From positions 128,871,936 through 128,935,935 of the forward strand of contig QVOM02000034.1 of assembly GCA_003586115.2 (NCBI GenBank): DNA of 64,000 nucleotides, written 5' to 3'. Both the position numbers and the translations under genes were made by a program. Shown one piece after another: positions 12,155 to 23,887 of the stretch. The stretch is from Salvator merianae. Its lineage: Eukaryota > Chordata > Lepidosauria > Squamata > Teiidae. A model generated the notes under the pieces. The model worked only from the letters and a program-made list of their open reading frames with translations, had not been told where the DNA came from and did no database searches. The stretch's first letter is position 1. Every line of letters begins with the position of its first letter.

Positions 12155-12450
12155 CTAGCTGTGGAGCGGTAAATTCTGCTCTGCAACCTGACTGGGAGCA
12201 GCTATCTTGCTCCCAGTCAAGTGCATTCGCACCGATTTCCAGGCATGAATGCATAGCCATGCTACACACCATGGATGCACCTGCATGATCATGTGATTGC
12301 ACTTGCATGCACAAGCACAATCCATGGCACTGGCAGTCACCATGGAAGTAGCCGGACACTTCCTGGCCGCGGTCATGGCGAGCTTTGAGAGCAGGATAGC
12401 AGCATTCGCCCAAAGATCCACTGCGTATTTGCATTCATTATCCCTCATTC
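12155..12450. repeat. Interspersed repeat shared with 26225-26430
   Basis: Segments such as CACAATCCATGGCACTG and the order of the surrounding motifs (TGCACCTGCA, ATGGCA/ATGGAAGTAGC, GGACACTTCC) match 26225-26430 in the same orientation. Family not identified. Confidence 0.6.
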
Positions 12451-14659
12451 TGCTTCTGCTACTGAAGCAAGGTCAAAAATTTCCTCATTTCTTCTGTGTC
12501 ATACTCTTCAAGTTGTTTAAAATCTTCAGCCCTGCCCTCCATTCTTCTCCTAGGGAATCCCCTGGTAAGTCTAATTGTACAGATCTTTAATTGTTTTAGT
12601 TTTTTCACTGAGATTAACTTTACCCAGAAATAGCAAAACACACACAAAAAAACCCAGTAATTGCTACTATCTATTGGGTCAATCAGTAATGGGATTCTAA
12701 AGTAGTCTGGCAACTATAGGCCTGTTAGTGAGCACCTGTCCACTCACTAGTGAGGCCCATCCACACTGGGAAGACATGGCAACTCATCAGAAGTTGCTGC
12801 AGGCTACGTTGAAGCCATCCAGTGGTGGATTGCTCAAAAGCAGTACACACACTTACCAGGAATAGCTAGCTCACTCCTTGATGCTGTGTTTGCACTCTCT
12901 TCTGGCTGCAAAATGGCAAGTAGGTATGTCTGTAGAACTATGGCTGTGCACTTGTGTACAGCATCCAGATTACCAGGGCAACATCAGAGCACATATTGGA
13001 TATTGCCATGGACATTTCCATGGCAACCTGGCCTGCTCTGCTCTGGCCGTCTACCTGCTGGCCTGGTATGGAGCTTTTCCAGCATTTGAAGTGTGGATGG
13101 CCACTGCTGCATTGGATCTTACCCAGCCTAGTATGGTATTGTTATACCATAAGTGTGAACATAAGTGTGAACAGAGCTCTCAGGCATTGTGCTAAGACTT
13201 TTGCCAGTTTCTAGCCTTTAATTTTAGTTTGCTGTTGCACCTCCCTCCCCTCAATGAATGGTTCTGACACACCATGTCACAAACTGTTTGCTTATTCTAC
13301 AAGCAGCACAGAAAGGTCAAATACAACTGTTCACTGCTTATATAAACCTCACAGAGCTTGTATACAAACTCCTAGACCCAATTCTGGGTGTAGGAATGCC
13401 TTGTGCATGAACCATGAAAGTTCTTGCATTGCCTGTTTAGCAAGGTGAAGAGGAAGACCCACACAAACTGAGCTTATGGTTTTCCTTCACCCAACAAGCA
13501 CTAAGCGTGACCAGATCCTAATAAACTGAAGTACAATTTTTCACTTACTTTGTAGAGGGCAAATAAACCAGAAGGTATTCAAAGTGCTGTTTGGAATTAC
13601 TTGAAACAGACATGTAGCTTCAACATGAAGGATAGCGTCTAGACCTCTTACCTGAGTGTACCTAGTGTTTCCTGCTTCCTTAAATCTTCCTGGAGCCTGA
13701 GGGATCAGGCACAAATGCTGTTGCATCACATAATCTGACAATATTATTGTAGGGAAACATGCATTTGGGGGCCTGTCAGGGCATCCCTCATGCTTTGCCA
13801 GCCCTATAAAGGACAAATAATGTGCCAACGTATGCCGCCTGACTGCCTTTAAAAAAGTCTGGAGAAGTAGCACACTTTCCTTCTCCTAGGGGGACAGCAA
13901 AAGTACACTTGCACACCTAAACATTAGCCTCTATACTGAAGGTTCTGTTTTAAGTAATTCCAAACAGCATTTTATACACCTCTAGAAATTAACGGGGGAA
14001 GCTGCCACAAGCAGGCAATGGCGGCAATGCCTGCAACTGTGCATGCTGGTTCACTGACTGCATTTGAAACAAACAGAGCACCAGCAAAGATCTTTTTGAT
14101 CCAACCCAGAATGGCTCAGAAGAAAGGGGGATTGACCAGGATTCCATCAGCTTCAGATGAGGCCAATGAACTGGCACACTCCACCTGTACTTGCTGCTCC
14201 TGAATATTAGTTAAGAATTTCTCCTTAGGCTTGTTAATGAAAACTAAGATTTTTTTTTAACCAAACAGAAATCCCGTAGACCTGCTGTAAGGAAAAGAGG
14301 ATCATGTTCATTCTAGCTTTATCTCTTTAGCTTAGTAGATACAAAGCATGATCTCTGGTGTGATAGCAGAACTATAGCACAAAGGCAGTAATGCTTGAAA
14401 AATAAAACAAATGGGAGGAAAAGCTTATTTAGCCAAAGGTCAGGGCAAAGAGGTGGGCTTGACATTTCCGCTAACCCCTGACATGAACAGTGATACCTGA
14501 GAAGCCCTTCACTGCTTCAGTAAGTCCACCTTACCACATAGTGCAGGAACATTTTGTCATCATACTGAAGAAATTCCTCATAAAGAAAGCTGAGTATCTA
14601 AAAATAAAATGAGAACAGAATCTTATAGTAAATACTTTCCCCACCATTTCAGTCAAAAC

Positions 14660-15255
14660 ACGCCCGGTAGCCTGAAAACAAACCTGAGAGGAAATATGAT
14701 ACTATTCTTCAAATACCTGAAGAGATGTTATGCAGAAGATTTTCATGAGCTATTCTTTATTATTCCACAATGCAGGATTTAGAGCAATGACCTTAACGGC
14801 TTCAGCAATTACACAGAGCTATGCACCAGCCCGAATCAGAAGCTTTGCAATTTGAGGCTGAGACTCAGGACTTTCCCCTCACAATCTAGAAGCTTTGGAG
14901 GATGCAGAAGAGGTTGCAGAATAACTAAATGCAGACCTCTACATGCTACCACCACTGACTTGCCTGCCAAAACTGCAGATGCCAGATCAAACTCCACAAC
15001 TGCTGTGTGGCACTAACACCACAAAGAAGCACGGGTGGACAAGTCCTATGTTGCAATTAGGCACAACTCAGCTGAAAATCAGGAAGAAACATTTTTACAA
15101 TAAGGGCAGTTCAACAGTGGAGTCATCTGCCTAGAGAAGCAGCAGCCTCATGTACACTGGATGTATTCAGGTGACAGCTGGATGGAAACCTATTGAAAAT
15201 GAAGCAGGGCATATGACTCGTTATGAAAAATGGCCCTCTCTATGATCCTATGGCA
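14660..15255 (+). mobile_element. Old CR1 LINE 3' fragment
   Basis: CTGAGAGGAAATATGATACT and TTCAAATACCTGAAGAGATG correspond to the LRGDMIAVFKYLKG region of the CR1 ORF2 at 41460-44195. AGGAAGAAACATTTTTACA and CAGTGGAGTCATCTGCC correspond to its RKNFLTVRAISHWNRLP region. It ends in CTATGATCCTATGG, like CR1 tails. Heavily diverged. Confidence 0.65.
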
Positions 15256-15801
15256 CTTTGGGGAAATTCCCCTCTAAACATCTCATGAGGATCTCTTTTT
15301 CTTTTCTAGATCTGATGTTTAAACAGAGCTTCTAAAAATCAATTTAAAAAACTGGGTAACTATGTTGCATTCCTCCATAGGGATTGGATTGCCTTAATCT
15401 CCTTTTTCAACTTCTCTACCAATAGAATGAGGGCTACTTTTCAGCCTCAATCATTTCTACCATGGATGATTTACATATGTATGAAGTAAAAACAAAGTTG
15501 GAAAGATTATCGTTTACTGCCTACTGTTTCTGTTACCTATCACCTTTTATATCTTTTCTGGCAGTGACCCATGAGATACGACTGCAGGGAGGGAGGCTCA
15601 GTTTGGAAACTTCACCTTATTCTCCTCAAACTACTTTCAGATCTGCAGCAAATCAGAGAGGGATTCAGGGATTAATTCCTTCTGGGCAGCTTCCAATACA
15701 AAGGCTATGTCCAGACTGCAAGAGGCAAGATGGGATCCAAACAAGATCCGGCGATTGTCTCTTGCTGCCCTCTGCCAGATGAGAAGGGCATTCCCGGGCT
15801 T

Positions 15802-15957
15802 ATATCGACATCTGGTGAGCTCCTTTCGTGATCTCATTATTTAGGGCTACCAGAAGCCAGCCAAGCACCTGTCTACTTTCTTTTGTTGGTTCTTTTGCAC
15901 ATTCGGTAGCCCCAAATAACGAGATCATGAAAGGAGCTGGCCAGATGTCAACGTAAG
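15802..15957. repeat. Foldback repeat with ~52-bp arms
   Basis: GACATCTGGTGAGCTCCTTT, ATCTCATTATTT and GGGCTACC on the left reappear inverted as GGTAGCCCCAAATAACGAGA, GAAAGGAGCT and CCAGATGTC on the right, with a spacer of about 50 bp. Probably part of a MITE; the outer ends are not clear. Confidence 0.7.
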
Positions 15958-16551
15958 AATTGCTGTTATGGGAAGTCCAGCATGATTGCTGGACCTCAGG
16001 TAATAGCAATATTATGGACTTTTGAACAAGTAATATAGTCTTCTATATTGGGAATGCCAAAGATATATATGGCTTTCCTAACATACAGTAGTGCTGGGAC
16101 AATCATGGGTTTTACCCAGTGTCTGGAGTTTTTCAACAATGAAAAACAAGCTTAAAATAAATTAGAAACTCTTTTGGAGAGAAAATCCTATAGATAACAA
16201 TACTCTTAATTCTCACTGAGACTGGAGAGGAATGAGTTAACTTCTAACTAATGGAATGATTAATTAGTTTTCATACATGGCACAGCTGAGACCAGGGCAA
16301 ACTCTAATCCCAGCTCTACAGGACTCAGCATCAGCCCAGGCAATGGTCTAAGTTGGCACTGGTGGCGAGGCACAAAAATGGATAAATCTAGAGATTTAGG
16401 TGATATGGCACCTTATACATTATCTGAGGCATTTGTAGAAATGTTGGTTAGATAAATATTCTTGCAAATAGATACTAAAGGCTCCAGTCAACAGACTTCA
16501 GCTACAATACAGAGTACATTGATTTCATGGAGAGAAAACAAGATCTTGCAC

Positions 16552-17537
16552 CTTACAGATTTCCTTCTGGGCCTTTAGCACCCATGGTATAACGTGTCCA
16601 GAAGGCAAAAGATTCTGCAAACTCTTGAGCGTGGTTAGTTTCAAAGGAAGATGCCAATTGCTGCTCTGCGTCAAGTACAGCTCACATATCCTTTCTCCCA
16701 TGACATGGCGCAGAAGGATGTTCCCTTCCCCAAGAGAACATAACATCATGCGCAGGAAGTCCTCCAGGTCGTGCCACAGATCAAGCAGGTGCACCTCTAC
16801 CGCATAATTCCTATGTAGCAAGAACTCCCGGAAGGGGCGCCCTGCACATTTGTCAGCGGTGAGCACCCAAGGAAGGAAGTCAAAACACATTGGAGACTTC
16901 ACAAGAGTCTTTAGGGCGAGCAGCGAGGGGTACTTCACGACAGGAGTGGAAGAGCGCAACTTATGCAAATTGCTGTTGTCAGCAATGTCATCCACTACAG
17001 GAGAGGACAGGAGCTCACTTGAACTGCTTTTGAAACTTGGGGATTCATCTGATAAAACCACTCCATCTGAATCCCTAGGGATATCAACTTGAGTGGGACT
17101 TGGACTGGAAGGGTATTTTTCGGAGTGATGGTGTGTTTTGTCCACAGGGCTGCTCTTACGCGATTTTTGTTTCTTGGCCTTGCCTTTATGTTTTCCTCTT
17201 TCCGAGAGGCTTCTGCCCCTAATACGATCCCAGATCATTCTCTTGCTTTTCAAGCTGCAGTAAGAAGTGGTTGCAGGGCTACTGTTTCTAATGCTCATGG
17301 CTGATACTGGAGATAGGAGCTGTTTTGTCAGTTCTGGCCTATGCAACCGTGCCTCATATTGCTCCAGAAGATGGCGGCACTTTGGCTCATTCTCCATGCT
17401 CAACTTGCAGTGAATGTAGAAGTTTGGGAGCCAGTAGCTCTCAATTTTGAATAGGGCCACTTTCTGCATTTCACTCAGGATTTCCCTTCGGGTGCGGGCA
17501 TGTTGAGGATGATAGGGAGACAATTTCAGCAGTGATT
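16552..17537 (-). CDS. RGSL1: RGSL1 large exon e: end of RGS-like 1, linker, RGS-like 2
   Basis: A 986-bp exon (328 full codons) with acceptor TTTTTCTAG and donor AAG|GTGCAAG. Residues 1-45 finish the first RGS-like region (SLLKLSPYHPQHARTRRE, then FKIESYWLPNFYIHCK). Residues about 95-200 form a low-complexity linker that is strongly basic (RGRSLSERGKHKGKAKKQKS) and then Ser/Pro/Asp-rich, probably disordered. Residues about 215-325 start a second RGS-like domain: FLPWVLTADKCAGRPFREFL, DLWHDLEDFLRMML, then NLLPSGHVIPWVLKAQKEIC. It is open along its whole length, so the gene appears functional here. The basic run could act in nuclear import or membrane binding; this is inference. Confidence 0.92.
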
Positions 17538-18839
17538 CTAGAAAAATAGCAAAGAGATAAAGAAAAAGAGGGCTTGGAAAAATGGTCTTCCTGCTCCTTT
17601 GCTGAACTTACCTTTGATCTTGTGGTGGCTTGTATAATAACGGCTATTTTAGGCATTCATGATTTAAGCATGTACTCCTCAGTACTGCAGGTGTTAAGTT
17701 TTATTTTATTTTTATTAATAGAATTTTTAGAATTTTATAGGAATAGTAAAATTTACAAAAACTTAGAAAAAATAGCAAAAGAAATTCAAAACTAAAATAA
17801 AATGGAATGTGAAGAAAAGAAAAAAAACCAGAAAAGGAGAAAAACTTGAGGAAAGATGAAAAAGAGAAATACAAATATTAGTCATTTCTGATCCCCTTTT
17901 TGGTAATTATAAGTAACTTTATATTTCTTCCTATCCTTAACATTGCAATAAATTCATTTCTTTTGTCAAAACAAATCCTCAATCAAAACAAATCCTCACA
18001 TTTCCCGATCAATAATACATTTTCATTCTTGCACAGAAAGTAAATAAGGCACCCCCCCTTCTTTTTTTAAAAAAAAGGAAGTTAAGCACTATTTCTTTTC
18101 TCCTTATTCAGTCTTTTTATCCATTTTCATCCAGTTATATTTTCTGTTGCTATTCCAAGGCATCTCTAATTATCAGTTGCATCTTTTCCATTTCTCCTTC
18201 AAGTCTAATGAAAACTTTGGCTGTTCTCCATGCAGTGTTACAGAGAATTGAAGGCAAGGTGATAGAATTGTCATTGCTTAGGGTAGAGGCAGCACATTTT
18301 GTAGTGCTGTTGCACTACAATTAAAGTAAATAGGAAAGAAATATGGAAACCCACACTGATACAGAATGTATATAAATATGTTCATTGTTTATGGAATAAA
18401 AATAGATGTGACTGGAATCGTTGTTAATAAAAATAATTTCAGAGGAGAGGAGGAAAAACTTTAACTCCTACTGAAAACACATATTAAATGTTCCAGAAAG
18501 AACCAAAAACTTATGGAAGACTGCATATTCACTTTAGTGCTGCAGGTGGGAAAGAATAACAAATGTTTGTAAGAAAAGGTACTTTTAATTCCGATCAAAA
18601 GGAAGTAAATTCAGCACAGTGTCCCATACAGAGACAGAACGGGTAACTTGGCTCCTCCTGCCAACAGACAGTTCTGCACTGAATCACTGAAAAATGTCTG
18701 CATTCACTGTATTGAAATGGTCCTTGTGCACTACAGAGGCTCTCAACCAAGTTCCTGCAATACACAATGAGCTCCCTGGTGTCTAGGTGTAATTGCTGTT
18801 TAGTATTACCCTTAAAGTATATCATCAAGTGCATCTTAC
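17538..18839. other. RGSL1 intron, A/T-rich
   Basis: 1.3 kb with A- and T-rich low-complexity sequence at about 17690-18120, which may be the tail of an old retroelement. No gene seen. Confidence 0.5.
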
Positions 18840-19001
18840 CAATGGTGGTGTTACAAAGTGTGGAAACTATGGAGCCTTCTTGCAAGTGAGTGGCCATTAA
18901 CACCTGAAACAGTGACACATAGAGATCTTGCTGGGTTTCATCCATTTCATCAATCCCAAGTATCCTTTCTGAAGCAAGCCAAAACTTAGTCAGCTCTTCC
19001 C
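18840..19001 (-). CDS. RGSL1: RGSL1 exon d, RGS-like region 1
   Basis: A 162-bp exon with acceptor CATCTACAG and donor ATTG|GTAAGAT. Two bases complete the glycine split from exon c, giving GEELTKFWLASERILGIDEM and continuing through DLYVSLFQVLMATHLQEG to NTTI. The FWLASE motif is the most recognisable RGS signature in this gene. It ends with one base of a glutamate codon finished by exon e. Confidence 0.88.
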
Positions 19002-19507
19002 CTGTAGATGAGATATATGGCAGGAACTTTCATTTCTGACAAAGCCATCTTTACCATTTCCCCAGAGAACACGCTTTACTCACATTGTTTCTCAATTCCT
19101 GAATACCTGTTTTTGGAGGGCATTTTGTTGATGGTATTTGTTCTTTTCAAGAAACTTCTATGGATGCCACTGAAGAAGTGTAATTTTGATAACTGTTAAA
19201 ACCTCCTCTGATAATGATTTATTGAGCCCCTGAATAAACCACATATTTTATATGAAATAGAGTGCAAAACAGAGACTGTGGTAGCATCCAGACTGAGGCA
19301 GGATCTGAACCAAGTGTGGAACAGCCCCACTCTGCTGGTGGTGATGACAAATTACAAGGTCCTGAGCTGACTCCTGAGAGTTTGCAAGAACAAAAAATGT
19401 ACACAGGGTTGCTGCCATGGACTGGAAGTGTAGAAAGAGATCTACCACATTTTTGGTCCATGTCAGTGATTACAACTGCATCCTCAGTCATAGAGGCCCC
19501 TCCTGGC

Positions 19508-19881
19508 TAGTGATGTGCAAATTTCAATTGTTATTCAAAAATTCATATGAAATTTCATTTTCGCAAATGTTTGCATCGAAACAAAAATGACTTTTTTCAC
19601 ACTTACAGTTTTCGATCGAAAACAAAAAAGCCTATTCTTTTGCGAAAACAAAAGTTGTTGAATTTTCGCAATTTTTGCAATTTTCACTATGTTTAAACCA
19701 TGCAAATGGCATTTTCAATGGCATTTTCAATGGCATTTTCAATGGGAAAACATTGCGAAAAATGCAACAACAAATGCAAAAAATGCATTTTTTGACAACA
19801 AAATTTGCTGATGCAGCAAAAATGCAGATTTTCATTTCAAAAACTAATCAAAAATGTCATTTTTTCCCATGCACATCCCTA
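19508..19881. mobile_element. hAT-like MITE with 8-bp target duplication
   Basis: The left end is TAGTGATGTGCA and the right end inverted is TAGGGATGTGCA. The flanks are CTCCTGGC and CTCCTAGC, an 8-bp duplication with one mismatch, as expected for hAT. The interior is A/T-rich with three tandem 12-bp GGCATTTTCAAT units at about 19707-19743. Confidence 0.8.
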
Positions 19882-20288
19882 CTCCTAGCTGCTGCATGCC
19901 TTCTTCAAAAGGTGACTGGAAAATGACTCCCCATTAGCAAGGTGATCAAGGTAGGTCACTTGGGGGGGGGCTGGGGTAGCTGGGGGGGCTGAATGTGAGC
20001 AGGTGCATTTTCCCCCTAGTCACCCAGAAGACTGATGAAAATAACTGAATGGATGTAGCCTCTGCCCTCAAATTTAATGGGGAAATGCAAGATCACATTG
20101 AGTCAAAACATTAGTGAAAGCACTCTTCCTGTATTCAAAAGTGCTTTCCTTCTCTACAATTGCACTTCAATAGCTTTTTCTCAAGCTTATAGCAGAAATC
20201 ACCTAGGTTTTATATTCTTACAGTACTATTCACTTTCAATCTCTAAATCATAACTCTCCTAAAAGATTTTTTCTCCCACTCTTTCTAT

Positions 20289-20468
20289 GGCCTTTTCTGC
20301 ACTTGGTCTTATTGTGGATTATATCCCAGAATAGGGACCTGCTATGCACATGCTAGTGCAAACTATGAAAGGTCTTGCCCAGGGTCTACCATAGTCTGCA
20401 CTAGCATGCTGATGGCAGGTCCTTGTTCTGAGATATAATCCACACTAAGACCAAGTGCAGAAAGGGCC
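20289..20468. mobile_element. GGCCCTTTCTGCACT MITE, full copy
   Basis: Palindromic 180-bp element with ends GGCCTTTTCTGCACTTGG and, inverted, GGCCCTTTCTGCACTTGG, flanked by TAT on both sides. The interior GATTATATCYCAGA and CATGCTAGTGCA motifs are shared with the copy at 39939. Confidence 0.82.
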
Positions 20469-22018
20469 TATGTATACATTACATAACACACATAGACACA
20501 CAAGCAGAGAGACACATGCACCACATATCTCCATAAGCAGTCACTCAAATAGTGCTTGAATATGGGGTGGATGAGGGCTTCTCACTTCCACCATGGTGGG
20601 AAGGGCAGGTATGATAGATATACCAAGAAATCCTGATTCAGCTTTTGTGCAAAATGTAAAGCCTCATGGAAGCTAAGAATTCAATTTTATATTTTTTGCC
20701 ACCATTCAGGCCTTCTGGTGACAAAGTACAACTTGCTCTCTGTTCCCTTTTTCTTCTTACCTGCCATGCCTTGCATAAAAGCCCGAAAACGCCATATGCC
20801 CCTGGTCCCACCAATGCACTTCTCAAGAAGCCATTGATCTGCCTTTTTCCATCTAAGCATCTCCGCTGTAGAGAAAAGTGAAGATCATGTCACTTGATGC
20901 AGCATTTTAGTATGTGTATGTGCATACGCATGTCTCTGCATAACAATTCACTGTTCTGTCTTGGGACAGCATGCTGCAAGTATTTTCTCTTCAGGAAGGG
21001 CCTTGGGACAAGAGTGAAGTTTTGGTGTTGCTGCAAAGAAAATGAGAGGGGACAGGGAAAAATCTACAGTGACACGATGGGGGAAAAGGAGAAGCATCAG
21101 GGTAGAGAGGCCAGTTTAAAGTGACAGGATGGGGAGCAAAGGGGAGAGGACCATATGGCAAAGCAGTTTAAAGAAACAGAAGAGGACAGTGGGCAGAAAA
21201 TAAGGAGGACTCAGAGCACCACAGGAGGGCAACTCAGCAAGCCTGCAACCCATGACACAGTGACCCTCCTCACCAGCCCAAGGTGTGAGGATCTCACCTG
21301 CCTTGCTGAATGTGGCCACCAACATTATTCTGCTCTTGGTGCGTGAGGCCGGGTCATGCTTGCGCATGATGTCACCACACAGACACAGATGTCATGTATA
21401 ATGAAGGGGGCCATGCCCCACAAAACAGGTGAGTTCCCTCCAGCTTTTGCACAGTGTTCACGTGTTCCAGAGCAGGTTACAGATGCTGTAGAGAGACCAG
21501 GCTTGTAGGGTGAGACACCTAATGGGCCTGGGCCTCTCTAAGCAATATAGTTTTGATGAACATCAGTTTGACACAAGCATAATCTAAACTTACAGAAATG
21601 AATGCATAAGTAAATCCTATATTTAGCAGAAAAATACATATAAAATTTGCCCTGTGGCTTTTAGACCTTCCAGACATCCACTAAACTAAATTTCTTCCAT
21701 AATAGTGCAATGTCACCACATGTTCTGGTGAATATCTTTTTTTAAGGAGTGTTTTGTAGTTATCAGAAAACTAACTTGTTCATCTAACTCCCACTGATTA
21801 ACCAGTAGTAGAAAATCCTGTGCTCAGTCAGGCTAACACAAAGAATTTATCAGTATCTGTAAGTAAAAAACATTTTTTTACAAACTATTTCAAGTCTTTT
21901 TAAAAAAATGGCTAATACCTGTTTGAAAAATAATAATTACAATTATATAAAAATAAAAATTACAATTTTCTTAATATGAGTGTTAATATTTTTTTCAGTA
22001 CTTTTCTTGAACTCTCAC

Positions 22019-22148
22019 CTGCCTCTGGAGACCGAATGAAACTCAAGAGTTCCTCACTGAGAATATAATGAAGGCACAGGTTAGTTTTGCAGAAATAAGG
22101 TAGTCGATGTTTCTCCATCCAGGTCAGCAAACCTTTGTGTTTTGATAC
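22019..22148 (-). CDS. RGSL1: RGSL1 exon c, RGS-like region 1
   Basis: The acceptor is ACAATACAG and the donor is GCAG|GTGAGAG. The exon encodes VSKHKGLLTWMEKHRLPYFC and on to LHYILSEELLSFIRSPEA, then one base of a glycine codon. The helix-rich pattern with LLSF followed by EELTKFWLA in the next exon is that of an RGS domain core. An unrelated-looking open stretch on the same strand abuts it upstream (22149-22860) and reads through the exon in another frame, so a gene finder could merge the two wrongly. Confidence 0.85.
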
Positions 22149-22860
22149 CTGTATTGTCCACAAAAGGAAAATCTGTATCCATGAGCTGTACTGTACCTGC
22201 GAATTTTTTACTATTATGAAATTCAAGGCCTAGGAGTTTATAACTTTCTTTACAAGAAGATATTGAAGAAGAGGTGACTGACAGAGTGGCAGAACTTGAG
22301 TGACAGAACCAACAGAAGTAATTATGTTTACTGTTTGTGTCACCATATCCCACAACCACCCAAATTCTGTGACAAAGCAACTCAAGGATGAAAGAAATAT
22401 GAATACTACTTTGGAGGGCGACTTGGGGAGTAAGGGGAGATGATGAAGAAGGAATAATAGCTATGGGGAAATAATAGAAATTGTAATCAAATTTGGACAG
22501 CACTCACTAGACATTTTGTACCCATTGGACCTCAGTGATGTCTCTATTCTGGAAAGATCTTTTGCATTAATAAGCTGGTTGTGCACTCCATATCCACAAA
22601 GAAACAGGGCTATCCCTACAACTGCTTCAATTTTTGGTCTTGTCAATTCTGCATGGATAGAACTAGGTGGTTGTACATTTACTTTTGCAAGTACAGCAGC
22701 CTGATTTTTTATCTTGTTATGTCCCAGTGAAAATGTCAGAGCTGTGCAAAGCTCATTCCAGACTAGGCTTGTCTTGCGAAATGTCAGACGAGGCTTAATA
22801 AGCAATATTGGCTGATAGATCATGGTGGTTATATGACACTTTGCTTCCTTGGTGCAATTA
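22149..22860 (-). other. Unidentified open stretch, possible retrocopy remnant
   Basis: The minus strand is open from about 22880 to 22461 (reading around MIYQPILLIKPRLTFRKTS and IEAVVGIALFLCGYGVHN), then continues in a second frame from 22503 to the RGSL1 exon at 22148. The composition looks like protein rather than repeat, but I do not recognise it. A frame change near 22480 suggests decay. It is not part of RGSL1, since exon c has its own acceptor and frame. Confidence 0.3.
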
Positions 22861-23299
22861 CTTAACCTACATAAGTTGGAAATTTAAGATGATATTAAGA
22901 ACAGTATATTAAAAAATCAGCCATCAACTGTCTTGCTGACAAACAGCCAATTAAGGAGCACGCCTTGAAAACGGCTGCTTGATTGGGTGATCACATCTAC
23001 AAATCATGCCTCACATTGTAAAACTGAAACCACTTCTAAGGTTATTCTACACTGAACTACTCTTGGGTGTTACTGTGGGGCACAAGCATAGTTCTAAGCT
23101 TGGGCAGTCACCCTGGGAGTCCCTAGATATTGTGAGCTGAAGCTTCCATGAGCCTCACTTAACAAGACCACTGGCCAGGGATGATTAGATTTGTAGTCCA
23201 AACCATCCAGAGGCCATTAGACAGGTTATCCCTGCTCTAAGCAATAATATCAATTGCAGAACCAAATTCAATGAGATATCTCACAAGCTTTACATACAT

Positions 23300-23493
23300 T
23301 TGTTGTTGCTGGGTATCACCGAGTCATGGTCGACTACTGGTTGACTGCATAAGCACCTCCATGGCCACTTCTTGGCAGTTTTCTTGGCAGAGATATAGAA
23401 GTAGTTTGCAATTGACTACTTCTGGGGAGGGGCTGGGATGGAACTGGCAACCGTCTGCTTTCCAGGCTCTACCACTGAGCTACAGCCATTCCC
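23300..23493 (-). mobile_element. tRNA-derived SINE, copy 1
   Basis: Read on the minus strand it starts GGGAATGGCTGTAGCTCAGT (tRNA A box), has a B-box-like GGTTGCCAGTTCCATCC, and ends in a CAACAACAA tail. It shares the body AGAAAACTGCCAAGAAG and GCAGTCAACCAG with the other copies in this window. Confidence 0.8.
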
Positions 23494-23812
23494 ATTTAGT
23501 TATATTAGGCAGCAGCAATAAATGCCACAATGCTTTGTGGAGTATGTCAACAAAGTTGACAAAGAGAAAAGCATAAGGGTTTAGTTCAAAAACCTCATTT
23601 TCATCTTAAAGAATGTGTTTTGTTACACTCCCATGACCATGACTTCTACAGACCTTCTTCAAAACTACTACAGGGAAAGACTACACACTTACGCTGAGGA
23701 CACATTAAATTCAACTACATTCCTGGAATTTGGTACTGGTATCAGGCATACTATTATAATGCCCTACCATTCTGTGCAAAATGTTATCAGCTCTGGAAAA
23801 TATTAAATTTAC

Positions 23813-23887
23813 CAAGTCGCATGGCAACTCTGGCCAAAGGAACCATTCACGAGCTCTGCCCATGAAAATAGGTGTCTGACCAAAAAC
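23813..23887 (-). CDS. RGSL1: RGSL1 exon b
   Basis: A 75-bp exon with acceptor CTTTGCAG and donor GTAAAT on the minus strand, phase 0 at both ends. It encodes VFGQTPIFMGRAREWFLWPE and then LPCDL. It joins NTFLNLP upstream and VSKHKGLLTWMEKHRLPYF downstream without a break. No other frame of this stretch gives splice sites with compatible phase. Confidence 0.85.

Larger units (their letters stand above)
11818..16551. other. RGSL1 intron (4.7 kb)
   Basis: Contains an interspersed repeat at 12155-12450, a palindromic GACTGGGAGC/GCTCCCAGTC hairpin near 12190-12220, a CR1-derived fragment at 14660-15255 and a foldback near 15800-15960. Open frames at 12459-12713 and 13541-13873 are not convincing exons. 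Confidence 0.5.
19002..22018. other. RGSL1 intron (3.0 kb)
   Basis: Holds the hAT-like MITE at 19508-19881 and the MITE at 20289-20468. The rest, including 20600-21950, shows no gene or repeat boundary that I can support. Confidence 0.5.

Noticed and set aside
12459..12713. Possible RGSL1 exon (around FKQLEEYDTEEMRKFL)
   Set aside because: No donor in frame before the stop, and exons e and f already join in phase. Could be retroelement-derived.
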